From: Blasia pusilla
Lineage: Eukaryota; Marchantiophyta; Marchantiopsida; Blasiales
Assembly: GCA_050084515.1 (NCBI GenBank)
Contig: CM114272.1
Location: 46,066,001 to 46,130,000 of the forward strand
Length of the DNA stretch: 64,000 bases
Direction: 5' to 3'
Shown: piece after piece, positions 32,754-41,569 of the stretch
Numbering within the stretch: position 1 is the first letter of the stretch
How the letters are laid out: the number at the start of each line of letters is the position of its first letter
Position numbers and translations under genes: made by a program
The notes under the pieces: generated by a model
What the model saw: the letters and a program-made list of their open reading frames with translations, nothing else
Databases searched by the model: none
Told to the model about the DNA's origin: nothing

Positions 32754-34142
32754 TTGGGACGGAAGCTCCAACGAAACGGGCACGCTGCCTGGACGGTGAA
32801 TGGAGTGGTGGAAGAAATTTCGGTGGATCTCTTGATCGCCGATCTGCCCTCGGGGTTGCGACTTTGGGGCAAAAATCCGGCGGACGAGGTACCTGAGTGG
32901 AATCTGCCGCTCACTTATGACCAGATTGCACTTTTGTTCTCTTTGCGCACGCCTATCCGAGTGACGAGGGTCGCTTCTTGGTGTTGATTTGGAGGGAGCG
33001 AGGGCGAGCTCTTCAACCTCTAGTGCGTCAAGAGGTCGCTAAAGTGGAGGACGGCACAATCGTGGATCATCAAAAACGAGTGCCCACTCTGATCCGCGAC
33101 GAGTCAGATTCGGGTAAGGCTCAATTCCTGTACAATAATTTCAATTATCTTATAATGATGTGTAGAATGAGAGTCAATCTGGGTTTTTTTTATCCGTGAG
33201 CAACACGTCGGAAGGCGACGGGTTCTTTGGCTTAGAGCACCCATGTTATGAGAGCAACCCGTCGGTTTCCGATGGGTTGCATCTTTCCCACATACACAGG
33301 GAAAACCGCGGTGTATCTGCAACCCGTCGGAACCCGACGGGTTGCAGTTGATTTTGGTTTTTGGATGCAACCCGTCTGATAGTGACAGGTTGCTCTCAGG
33401 CGAGCATGGGCTGGTCTAGGCCAGCAACCCATCGCCTTCTGACGGGTTGCATCCGAAAACCAAAATCAACTGGGAAAACCCAAAAGCAATTGCAACTCGT
33501 CGGGTTCCGACGGGTTGGTCCGGGACAAAACAACCCGTCGGACTCCGACAGGTTGATCCAAAGTCAGTTATTGAAAATCTTCTCAAGGCGACTTCTTTAG
33601 TTTCTGACATTGTTTCATGCTAATTTACAGATGGACCACTCCTACGTCTACTGCTTCGTTCGGCCCGAGCACAATTTCCAGGTGTTCAAGATCCAGATCC
33701 TGTGGATCCATGCTCAGATGGGTACACCTTAGATAGTTTGTGCAATTCCCCCCCGGGGATTTACATGCAAGACACTACCCCACTTCTAGGAAGAAGGGAA
33801 AAGTCGCCAGCCCTGATGCAAACGCTCATCGACCTCTGCTCAAGGCCGGGTGACTTGGTGTTTGACTTAGTGGGGCTTTCAAGGGCGAGTATCAGAGGCG
33901 CCTAGCAGAGTGGCAGGAACATTCTCTGCCTCGAGGGAAGGCAGGAACTGTTTGACCTTTGCAAGGAGGCAAAGGCAGAATACGAAAGGCTCGTTGGGGC
34001 ATACAACTCTCCACCGAAGCCGAGAGCTCCGGTTCCAGAGCCACCCTTGGTAGTGACTCCATCGTCACTTCCAACGATTCCCAAAATCGGGAGGGCAAGG
34101 CCGAAAGTGATTTTGCAAGAGCTCTCGGACGATGACGAGTGA
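32754..34142 (+). pseudogene. Amino-methyltransferase domain (copy A): motif IV then motif I
   Basis: Motif IV reads VDLLIADLPSGLRLWG with DLPS at 32841-32852, followed by LPLTYDQIALLFS. After intron 3 come GRREKSPALMQTLIDLCSRP, GDLVFDLVGLSRASIRGAW and GRNILCLEGRQELFDLC. The order IV-then-I and the EKP/EKS-x-LI-PGDLV-D signature are those of beta-class N6A/N4C methyltransferases (PF01555 type). Motif IV is (D/N)PP(Y/F) in the family. The three copies read DLPS, DLPF and DLSY, giving an ancestral DLPY by majority. Motif I FxGxG is eroded. Confidence 0.65.
33114..33630 (+). repeat. Intron 3 of copy A filled with palindromes
   Basis: Donor G|GTAAGG at 33113/33114, acceptor TTTACAG|ATGG at 33630/33631. 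Seven or so palindromes lie between 33198 and 33560, with inverted flanking text (CCAAAATCAACTG / CAGTTGATTTTGG). Confidence 0.88.
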
Positions 34143-34189
34143 GTTCAAAGAACTCAACGACCCAGCTTGACTGCAGCGTTTGGAGTAGG

Positions 34190-35340
34190 GATTTTTTTGA
34201 TAATTTGGCAAAAGATTTCATAGAATAGATCAAATGTATAGTTCCGAGCTTTTTTCGGATGATATAAAGCAGAAGATTTTTTCGATCGATGGTGGTGCTT
34301 GTAAATGTTTGCTGATCATTTTGTCTTTTCGAATGTGATCATCTATGTACTCCACGGTCTTCTACTTTGCAACCCATCGGATTTCTCCTGCTTGCAATTT
34401 TCACTTTATGACCACTGCAACCCGTCGGATTTCTCCTCCTTGCAACTTTTCGCTTTTTGACCATTGGACCCTTTTTACCACCTCCAGGCAACCTGTTTGA
34501 TTCCAACAAGTTGCCTGATCGGACCCTTTCGGATCAGGCAGTCTGGCGAGCTTCTTCCATTGGCACCTTCCCCTCAACTCGTAAAGGCAGGTGTAGGCTT
34601 CTTTTCTTCTCTCAGACGTGTTGGATTCCTTCCACCTGTGCGGTTGCCATAGTACTATGTGCGGGGGCGGAGCAGATATTGATACTGGATGGGTGTCACA
34701 TTGCAGAGCGTACAAGGTATACTACCGAGGAAGGCGGTGGGACTCGAGACAGGTTACATGGGACCGTTATGGTGTACCTAGGGGGGGGCCAAGGCTCTCG
34801 AATTCGCCAACATTTTCGATCCCCGTCTACAATCGGCCAGAGGAGCCACTTGAATCTCAGGACATTCCTTTGGTACTGTCACCGAGGAGAGTTAGGAGTA
34901 AATTTGTAGATGACGAGGCTGAAGAAATCATAGACTAGGTGAAATGTACATTTCGAGGTTCCTTCGGAGGTAATAAAGGGCGAGATTTTTCAACCCATAA
35001 TGGTGTTTGTAAAAGTTTTATGGAATATGTTTTGGACTTGTGGATTGTGTTCTTTTAGCTACTCGAATTACAATTCGCAACCCGTATGATTTCGACTTTT
35101 TGCTCTTTGCCCACTTTGCAACTTTTTAACCATTTCAGGCAACCTCTCGGATTCCGGCAAAGGTTGATCGCTTGAGTGATCGGACTCTATCCCGGTGAGA
35201 CCAACCGACGCATTGTGGCGGGCTTCTTGACTTTTGGCCGTTCCCTTCATTCGCCGAACCAGTTGTAGGCTTATTTTCTTGGCTAAGATGTGCAAGATTC
35301 CTACTACCTGTCGGATTGCCATTTCGGATTCCCAACCCGT
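34190..35340 (+). repeat. Duplicated 3' module (34190-34655 and 34915-35340)
   Basis: The block from the ATAGA(A/C)TAG region through TGGTG(G/T)T(T/G)(G)TGTAAA, palindromes and CTTCTTT...CTACC occurs twice in tandem at about 725-base spacing, 60-75% similar by eye. Copy C has the same doubled layout (58960-59480 and 59750-59930). Degenerate palindromes lie at 34368-34520 and 35078-35340. Confidence 0.6.
34605..34938 (+). pseudogene. Conserved acidic-tail ORF or last exon downstream of the methyltransferase
   Basis: The frame reads RAYKVYYRGRRWDSRQVTW then DRYGVPRGGP and ends RVRSKFVDDEAEEIID. The same ending is readable in copy C (59470-59640, minus strand) and the first half in copy B (56340-56460). 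In A and B the methyltransferase stop context is GACGAGTGAGT (GACAAGTGAGT in C), which could instead be a donor GTGAGT. A CATTGCAG acceptor lies just before the AYK segment, so this may be an alternative last exon. No domain is recognised. Confidence 0.45.
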
Positions 35341-35470
35341 TAGATCGTCGTGGGTGCAGGGTGGAAGAAAATCACTTCTAAAAATCTTTCGTTTCTTATG
35401 GTGAGCTTTCTTACGGGTTGGGAGGGGTGCAGCTTCTTGGTTTCTGAGCCTTAGGATCTGATTTTTTCAC

Positions 35471-35841
35471 ATTTCAGAAAGTTGGTCTTGAGCAGACACC
35501 ATTCATACTCGACAGAAAGTTGGTTATGGGGCAATTTAGGGGAGGCCATGATGCATGCAACAATCCCTGCAAAAAGAGAGGTACCCATCCGGTTGGTCCT
35601 CCAACAAAAATACCAAGGGCACTGCTTTTTGTTGACCGAGACAGGGAATGTTAAGAAACTTAGGCTCACATGGACAGTGATGGAAAAATGTTTAGGGTGG
35701 TCTTATGATGTCTCCTTTTTTCTCGCCCCCAGGAAAGAGGAGGTTTTTTTAGGGCCAAATGTGGACCACTATCTACTCTCTTCTAAAGATTTCCTGAATT
35801 TGAAAGCAAACGTAAATTTCAAATATGTCAAAAAGCTTTGA
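35471..35841 (+). CDS. Small conserved ORF near the right end of element A
   Basis: After a CACATTTCAG acceptor-like site an ORF of up to 119 aa ends at 35841. Its C-terminal part, LTWTVMEKCLGWSYDVSFF, EEVFLGPNVDHYLLSSKDF and LNLKANVNFKYVKKL, is conserved in element C on the minus strand (58490-58660: WSYDVYLFFAPWKNEV, NVDHYLLSSKDFMNL). The N-terminal part is not conserved in frame. It may be the last exon of the rightward gene or a separate short protein. No family is recognised. Confidence 0.4.
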
Positions 35842-35859
35842 AGAGAGGAGGCGGATTTG

Positions 35860-35940
35860 GCCCTTTTTTTTGAAGAGAGACTCTCCTCTCTTCCTCTCTT
35901 CCTCTCCTCTCTTACTCTCTCCTGCCAGAATACCAGCCCC
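35860..35940. repeat. Right terminus of element A, (GAGAGG)-rich
   Basis: CTCTCCTCTCTTCC-type tract ending CCTGCCAGAATACCAGCCCC. The purine-rich complement resembles the left terminus (22326-22372, GGAGAGGAAGAGAGGAGAG) in inverted orientation. Confidence 0.65.
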
Positions 35941-36644
35941 CACCATCGATGGTGTGTGTAGTACCTGTGACAATGTGAATGATTGTGGAAACCTAGCTTG
36001 CCGCCCATCGATCCTCTCCGGTGGGTCAATCTCAACTCCACCTCTCGATGGCTTAGTTCCTCTTGGAGCACCCCGAGTCACCACTGCAGCAGCCCCAACC
36101 TGAGCTGTACTACACATAAACCCCATACTAGGAAGATCCTAACCCAGGTTAGCATAAATGGTAGAAGTTGGAGCCATACTAGCTGCTCGCGGCTCCGTGC
36201 CTTCCGTGAGCTGCATCATCGTCATGGCATCAATCCTCAGCTCCAACTTATCGATGCGTGAGAGAAGTTTCGGCTCTGGTGCTCGTGGTCCATATCCTAT
36301 GGCTGGTGGTGGTCCTCTACCACCACGTCTAGGAACAACTCTCCAACCTGCTCCTGGACGACCGCCCTCAAGCCCTCTGCCTACCTCGCGACGTGCCTCT
36401 TGACGAAGGTCAAAATACCTATCCCTAGTGTGACCATATCTGTGGCAATAGTCACACCAGTACTGTGGTGGGGCCATCCTCTATGGCTCTTGAGCAATCG
36501 GAGGTGCTCGTGGTCCTTTCCCATGTTGTGTGCAGTCTCTTTGCCTATGGGCCCCTCCACACGTCCAACAAGACAATATTGGTCCTTGCTGGGCAACATA
36601 TGTAGGTACAGGTCGTTGCCTCATAGGCTTACGGTACCCGCCAT
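35941..36644 (-). pseudogene. gypsy G5 gag C-terminus with zinc knuckles
   Basis: Minus-strand gag end of the gypsy family. It reads CWTCGGAHRQRDC (CCHC-like knuckle, spacing 2-3-4) in one frame and WCDYCHRYGHTRDRYFDLRQ (last Cys replaced) in the next. An RG-rich linker and LSRIDKLELRIDAMTMMQL follow, then QSFTLSQVLHTPSM next to element A. It continues across element A at 22316-22165 and ends on the right at a CACTAGAAGG sequence. Confidence 0.75.
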
Positions 36645-36699
36645 CACTAGAAGGATTTCAATCCAAAACCACTAGAATTTAATACTCGATTTAGTTCTC

Positions 36700-37084
36700 C
36701 CGGATTGATAACACTAACTAATAACTAGAAAACAAGTAGTATCAAAGGACTCGTCATAAAGGATTTCTAGTGTCAAAATGACACGTTAGCATAGATTTTT
36801 TAACGCTGAGCTAGAAAGTGTAAAAGTGAATAGAATCCTAGTCATCAATCCAGTGAGTATGACATGGAATTCTTATGATGCTTACGTGGATTTTTGTACA
36901 ATTCTGACACGTGGTACAGAATGAGTGGTTGAAGTACAAGTGTGACACGTGGACAAACGCACTACATGTAGTGTAGAAAAATATTTCCCTGCTACTATTT
37001 GACACAAAATGTAGTAATTCTAGTGATAGATTTTATATAGAATCCGTTGTAAGTGTTTTATATGAAACTACTTACAGTTATCCT
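36700..37084. other. AT-rich non-coding stretch
   Basis: No gene. It contains two TGACACGTGG motifs (near 36907 and 36943), which are G-box-like but have no associated gene. Confidence 0.4.
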
Positions 37085-37345
37085 AAACTAGTGGTTATTT
37101 CTAGTTGTAACCTTGTAACTAAGCATATAGTAATTATTTTTAAGTGTATAGTTTTGGTATTTGATTTTAAACTTGTGGTTATTTCTCGTTGTATAATTGA
37201 AACTAAATAGTCATTCTTTCTAAATGTACAATTTTGGTATTTGATAAAAAAACTAGTGGTCCTTTCTTTTCATATAAGTGTAACTAATTATAGTGATTCT
37301 TTTTTTGGTCTATAGTGTTGGTATTTGATTTAAAACTAGTTCTAC
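37085..37345 (+). repeat. Tandem repeat, ~82-bp period, 3 units
   Basis: Units start AAACTAGTGGTTATTTC (37089), AAACTTGTGGTTATTTC (37171) and AAACTAGTGGTCCTTTC (37251), each followed by a TTTTGGTATTTGAT block. A fourth start is at about 37333. Confidence 0.8.
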
Positions 37346-38595
37346 TTTCATAACGTTATTAAGATTATCTCTTCTTCTTTTTTTGATTATTTATATACAT
37401 TGAACAGACTATTTATTTGTTTTAGGAATGAATGTCTCACATACAATCATTTCAATACATTCAGTTGTGTGGTTGCACATCATCTATCAGAAGCATGAGA
37501 TCAAGAAGACCATGACATTCTTAACAGTGAATGTTTGAGATATGCATACAATCATTTGTTTACATCCAATCCAACTTTATTCCATAGAGGATCAAAAAAA
37601 AAATGGAAGATTTCTTCAACTAGAACAAGATGTAGAGCCAGCATGGAAAAAGAAAAGAGCCCTAACTAGCTTCCGAGTGAAATCTTCTTCACTAATTTCT
37701 CTCGCCATAAGACGCTAGTGCCAAAAGCATGCTTTAGAAGTGTGTGTGTGTGGGGGGGGGGATCATCTTCCAGGTTTGGAAATGGAAGCTCTATATCCCC
37801 ATCAATGATGGTCAATACATCCAGTTTGACAAGTCCCAATGGAATAATTTTTCCATCACAAGAATCCCCACCAACATGATATGCATCCAGTGCCTACATG
37901 CTCCCAACCTCTTCGGCTGTGTGATAGAAAGATTGTATCTCCAATACTCAATTGCAAAAGCCACACAATGCAATGAATCAACCCATAAGAAATAACCTGA
38001 AGCATATACATAGGTAGATAAAGCATTTTTTTACTGTCAATATGAAAATTATACCTTCATGAAACTCCAACCAGGGCTTGGAATGTTGAATGTATGGCTC
38101 ACTTGCTCCAATCAATTAAGTCATCAATGCAAAAATAGAACCACAAGTTCTTTTAATATTGCAATCTTATTGAATCAAACTAAAAATCTAAGATCATACA
38201 AAGGTTCAGATCACGTAGAGTTACAGGAATGAACTCACCATACTATGCTAACGAAACTTCTGTATTTGTAAGTTCACTTTACATAAGGCCAATTTTGAAT
38301 ACTATGCCAAGATAACTTCTAAATTTGTAAGAGAAGTTTACAACAAGCCAATTTTGAATATCATACAGCAAGACAAATTTCGAAATTGTATGGTTGGGTT
38401 AATAGGATAACCAGAACGGATTTACAGTTGCAATAAAATCCAATCATGACAATCGAATTGTTCAAAAACATTAACCTTCAAACTGTCATGAGGAGAAGAG
38501 GATTGGAATACAGTTACGATGGGGATGAGGATGGAGACGGCCTCAATTGTTGCTTTGACACCTACTTGACAAACTGGAAAATGCTATTGAACTAG
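37346..38595. other. AT-rich non-coding stretch
   Basis: No convincing coding exon was identified. A short two-unit repeat with GCCAATTTTGAATA lies at 38285-38365. Confidence 0.4.
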
Positions 38596-39455
38596 TGACA
38601 ATGTTCATGGAGATAGTGGCGTTTGTTGTTTTCACGGACCAGGCCTCTGCCTTGGTAGCAAAAGAAGCGGTGAATGTAAGTAAGAAATGTGGATGGAATA
38701 TAACTTTTTCTGAGGCACTCAGGAAAATGATGCGCCTGAAGTATAGACCAGTTTAAGCTATATTGACAAGAATGAACAAGTCATGACCTTTGTCTTTCAA
38801 AAGAAACACCCCTTCATACATTTGCTGCAAATCGTAAGTGAAGAGAGTGAAAAGGCTCATTGCCGAAGCATGACTCGGAGTCACGCTTAGCCAGAAAGAC
38901 TTTCTTTGATGAAGCTGTGGAAAGAAATTTGCATCATTGGCTTTCTGTATACGGGGGAGCTCAAGTTTGGATCGGAGAGAATTAATTCTTATGTAATGTG
39001 CATCATCTTCTATTGCAGGGCCTTAAATTTGATCCCCAGACTGGAGCAACTTTACACATTGAACTTGCAAGAGCAAATTCACAGAAAAAGCGTTCCCACT
39101 CAGGTTTGAATTCCTATGTCAAATTCTCAGTGAGTGAAGCAGTTGAGAGAAATTGTTGGAAGTTAAAGGCAGGCTTAAGGGCTACTCAAGCCGTGAGTTA
39201 ACTCTGGCCTAGATTGAGTAAAATTGATCATTCGCTGTTGATTTCATAGATAAGGTTTCTTGTAGTAGGAGTGACTTCACTATTAGGATTTCCTTCAAAG
39301 TCAAGTATTCAATCTAGAAAGCTCTTGAAATGGGTTTGAAGGATTTAACGGTATCTTTTTGGAAAATACCTGGTTTGCAGAGGACAACGGTCTTGGTGCT
39401 CTCGAGAAGAAGTAGAGAGGTCCAATTGGTGCTCCTGGAGCTTATCCTGATCTAG
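38596..39455 (+). pseudogene. Three exons of a host RRM RNA-binding protein gene
   Basis: Exons 38596-38675, 39019-39103 and 39381-39455 are bounded by good splice sites (AAT|GTAAGT, TTGCAG|GG, CAG|GTTTG, TTTGCAG|AG) with matching phases. Together they read FVVFTDQASALVAKEAVN, then GLKFDPQTGATLHIELARAN and SQKKRSHS, then DNGLGALEKK, stop, RGPIGAPGAYPDL. This is the second half of an RRM (RNP1-like VAFVVF, then the last strand) plus a basic/Gly-Pro linker, close to RBPMS/Whi3-type plant RRM proteins. The first half of the RRM was not found upstream. A TAG after EKK, with homologous-looking sequence continuing beyond it, suggests a nonsense mutation. The 5' part and further 3' exons are missing, so it is a gene fragment. 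Confidence 0.6.
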
Positions 39456-39950
39456 GTCTCATATTTATTTGGGTAGTGAATCTAGGCTACTGAATGTGTT
39501 GAACAATTTTTGTTACCAACTTAGCAATATCAACATATGCTCTTGCTCTGTGTGTTATGAATGTTTTGCAAGAGACCAAGTAGTGACTAGAGGTTCACGA
39601 TGATGGTGATGAAAGGTTTCATCCCCATCATCACACAAGGCCCAAGACTTCACTTCTGTTCCTATTATGCTTTTCTTATAGTTCAAGGGGATTGCTCCAT
39701 TCCTAAACTTGAACTTAAGCCAGAGTCTCAAGCAAGGGGTTTCCCACAAATATTTCTCCAGTTCTGCTTCTTCAGGATATACCGTCAAGGGGTCACGTCT
39801 TCCTCCGTGTTGTTCTACTATGATCATTTGCCCACTGCTTTGGTTATGGTATCCACAAATCCTTTCTCATCTTGCTCCCATAGTTCAGGCCCTACATGGA
39901 GCTTGGTTGCATGCACAATGTCTTCAACCTGTTTTGGCCACGAATTCGCC
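39456..39950. other. No exon recognised
   Basis: Overlapping ORFs on both strands at 39555-39960 have no recognisable domain and no conserved features. They are probably chance. Confidence 0.4.
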
Positions 39951-40072
39951 ATATTCTAGTGTGGGATGAAGGGTTGTCTGCAGCAGCAATACCTAAACTG
40001 CTCTATTACGCTATATTCTAGTATGGGATGAAGGGTGTCTACAACAATAGTACCTAAACTGCTCTATTACGC
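39951..40072 (+). repeat. Two tandem 61-bp units
   Basis: ATATTCTAGTGTGGGATGAA starts unit 1 (39951); ATATTCTAGTATGGGATGAA starts unit 2 (40012). Both end CTGCTCTATTACGCT. Confidence 0.9.
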
Positions 40073-40408
40073 TATTTTCGCAGTCAAGCTTCCGATTCGA
40101 CATCACGGTACATGTTGGGTAGGCTCAAGCCAGAGAATTGTTCATCAGATAGAGCCATAGAAAAATATATAAGAAGTTTCTTTTCGACAAAAACCCAAAA
40201 CCCCTAGTACAGTGGAGTTGTGCACAATCTCTTAGGGTTGAGTTTAGAGGAGCAGCTCTGGCGAGGACAGATAGAGTGGACCCACATGAGTGTGGTCTAA
40301 AAGCAGACCTTTCACGCATCATACTCCTTTTTAGTTGAGGAATTGGTGCCTCCAAATTTGATGGCCAATGTGAAGGGAAAAGACAAAAGACGGTGAAGAA
40401 TAAAATCA

Positions 40409-40737
40409 GTGAAGCCTATCCACTTTTTGGAGCCGTGTGCTCTCACTTCGCAGCTCGATCGTGACGAGATCGGTGCTCAGGATCCCGAGCAACAATTGGC
40501 ACAAGAGTCCGGGGGTGCTGCCGACGCTATGGCGTTAGGAAGTAGCAGATTTGGTTGGGCCTCTGCGTGCGCTGTGAAGCGCATTGCGGAACGAATGGCT
40601 ACTATGGGACTCACCCATGGAGGCACAAGAGCGTACATCGCTTCTGGGACGAATTCCACCACCCTTATAAAGCAGTTGAGAGAGCGGACTTGCGCGCCTA
40701 TGAAGGATGTGAAGGCTCTGTTGCAACAATGTGATTA
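40409..40737 (+). pseudogene. Organellar elongation factor Ts, N-terminal fragment
   Basis: The 109-aa ORF ends STTLIKQLRERTCAPMKDVK then ALLQQCD, TAG, DP. This is the N-terminal UBA-like module of EF-Ts, usually LIKQLRERT-APIKDVK-ALVEC-WD, which recharges EF-Tu with GTP. The TAG stands exactly where the family has Trp (TGG), so it is likely a nonsense mutation. The preceding Arg/Ala/Ser-rich segment (SSRFGWASACAVKRIAERMA) fits a mitochondrial transit peptide. A CTCTCACTTCGCAG acceptor-like site at about 40437-40450 may start the exon instead of the ATG. No downstream EF-Ts core was found. Confidence 0.65.
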
Positions 40738-41120
40738 GGATCCATGTATGTACATGGAATCTGCCTCAAGGAACTCAATTTCATTACCTTCTCCTAAAAT
40801 TCTCCCTGCCCATGGCGCATGAGAAATTTGATGGAATTGTCTACTACCAATTGCAGATCCTTCTATGCCTCACATCCGTCGCAAGTTGCGATTCAAGGTA
40901 ATCTCATGGTGTAGGTGGGTGGGAAGAGGTGGTAGAATGTCCGAGCTTTGTGGGTTTGTCAATTTTTGCTGGTGCAAAGTTTCTTGTATTTGATGAACTC
41001 ATCACCTTTGCAGCCCATGTTCGTTCGCCTGTGAATGCCAAAAGAATGAACGTACGAGGTATATGAGATCGTTCCCTTGAATCTGTTTGTTCGGATGAAT
41101 TGTATGCAGAATGACGACGC

Positions 41121-41121
<1 letters not shown>

Positions 41122-41160
<39 letters not shown>
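41122..41160 (+). repeat. (AG)n microsatellite, about 19 units
   Basis: Perfect AG run, interrupted after 41160 by AAGAGAGG. Confidence 0.97.
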
Positions 41161-41167
<7 letters not shown>

Positions 41168-41569
41168 GTTAGGCAGACGATATCCCGCACGCTTATGAGC
41201 TAGCACACATTCCATCAAACTCTTCTTACGAGCAAATAAAGAGACTTTAGAGCAAAAGCGACACAAACAACAACACAATTAGACTACAACCCAACCCGTC
41301 TGACGAATCACTCCACACTTATCACCCTCCACACCTGGAGAGCCGCCTACTCTAATAAGCAAAAAAACATCCAACAATCCAACCAACCCACCACAATTCC
41401 GTGACTTCCCTTCCCGCAACCTCAGGCATGTGCACTCAGCAAAGCGGCAGACACAACTGATCCACGAGAAAAACTAAATACCGGTTTGTTAGGCTCGTCC
41501 TCCTCTTGTTCTCCTTTCGAGAGAATAATGGATTGATGGCACAAGCTTGAGAAAGAGAGACAAAAAATG

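Larger units (their letters stand above)
27926..34142 (+). pseudogene. ParB-like / amino DNA methyltransferase fusion gene of element A
   Basis: Four exons inferred from GT-AG sites and from copies B and C: 27926-28558, 28649-29121, 29774-33113 (with a later LTR at 31441-32746) and 33631-34142. Exon 1 encodes a basic coiled coil (EEREREAEMHNQVLLARRVQ) and an acidic linker. Exon 2 holds a ParB-like DGNHR motif. Exon 3 holds a long helical region (MQRYISILNPELGPEFYKEL, WLREWLFWDALRVIGKS, LDFNDPEDITDKDLG) and motif IV DLPSG. Exon 4 holds EKSPALMQTLIDLCSRPGDL with the motif I region and GRNILCLEG. ATG 27926 is chosen because the nearest upstream in-frame start is GTG. Stops include two TAG in exon 2. 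The protein should bind DNA and methylate adenine or cytosine amino groups. The fusion is well supported by three copies; substrate is inference. Confidence 0.7.
22317..35940. mobile_element. Composite DNA transposon A: MULE transposase plus ParB-methyltransferase
   Basis: 13.6-kb element with precise ends. The left end AGGTGCGGTAAGAGG is matched by element B (AGGCGCGATAAGAGG at 48114); the right end CCAGAATACCAGCCCC is matched in inverse by element C at 58387. It carries a leftward transposase gene (22624-26650), a divergent palindrome-rich promoter, a rightward ParB-methyltransferase gene (27926-34142), a conserved acidic-tail ORF and a small ORF near the right end. Both ends have (GAGAGG)-rich purine stretches in inverted orientation, but no true terminal inverted repeat is visible. 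A 1.3-kb LTR has since inserted at 31441. Confidence 0.85.
22306..35951. repeat. 11-bp target-site duplication of element A (22306-22316 and 35941-35951)
   Basis: CACCATCGATG occurs directly on both sides of element A. The uninterrupted gypsy paralogue G4 has one copy of the site (46689-46703 region, CACCATTGATG on its complement). Flanking bases differ beyond 11 bp. MULE transposons typically make 8-11-bp duplications. Confidence 0.85.

Noticed and set aside
27926-34142. Bacterial contamination as source of the ParB-methyltransferase gene
   Set aside because: The gene has GT-AG introns shared by three copies, lies inside a eukaryotic gypsy element with a target duplication, and is joined to a plant-type transposase.
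22317-35940. Perfect terminal inverted repeats for element A
   Set aside because: Ends share only GAGAGG-rich purine tracts; no base-by-base inverted match beyond low complexity.
39555-39969. Overlapping 86-119-aa ORFs on both strands
   Set aside because: No recognisable domain, no splice context, mutual shadows in AT-balanced sequence.
40409-40737. Functional EF-Ts gene
   Set aside because: Stop at a conserved Trp position and no EF-Ts core domain downstream within the window.
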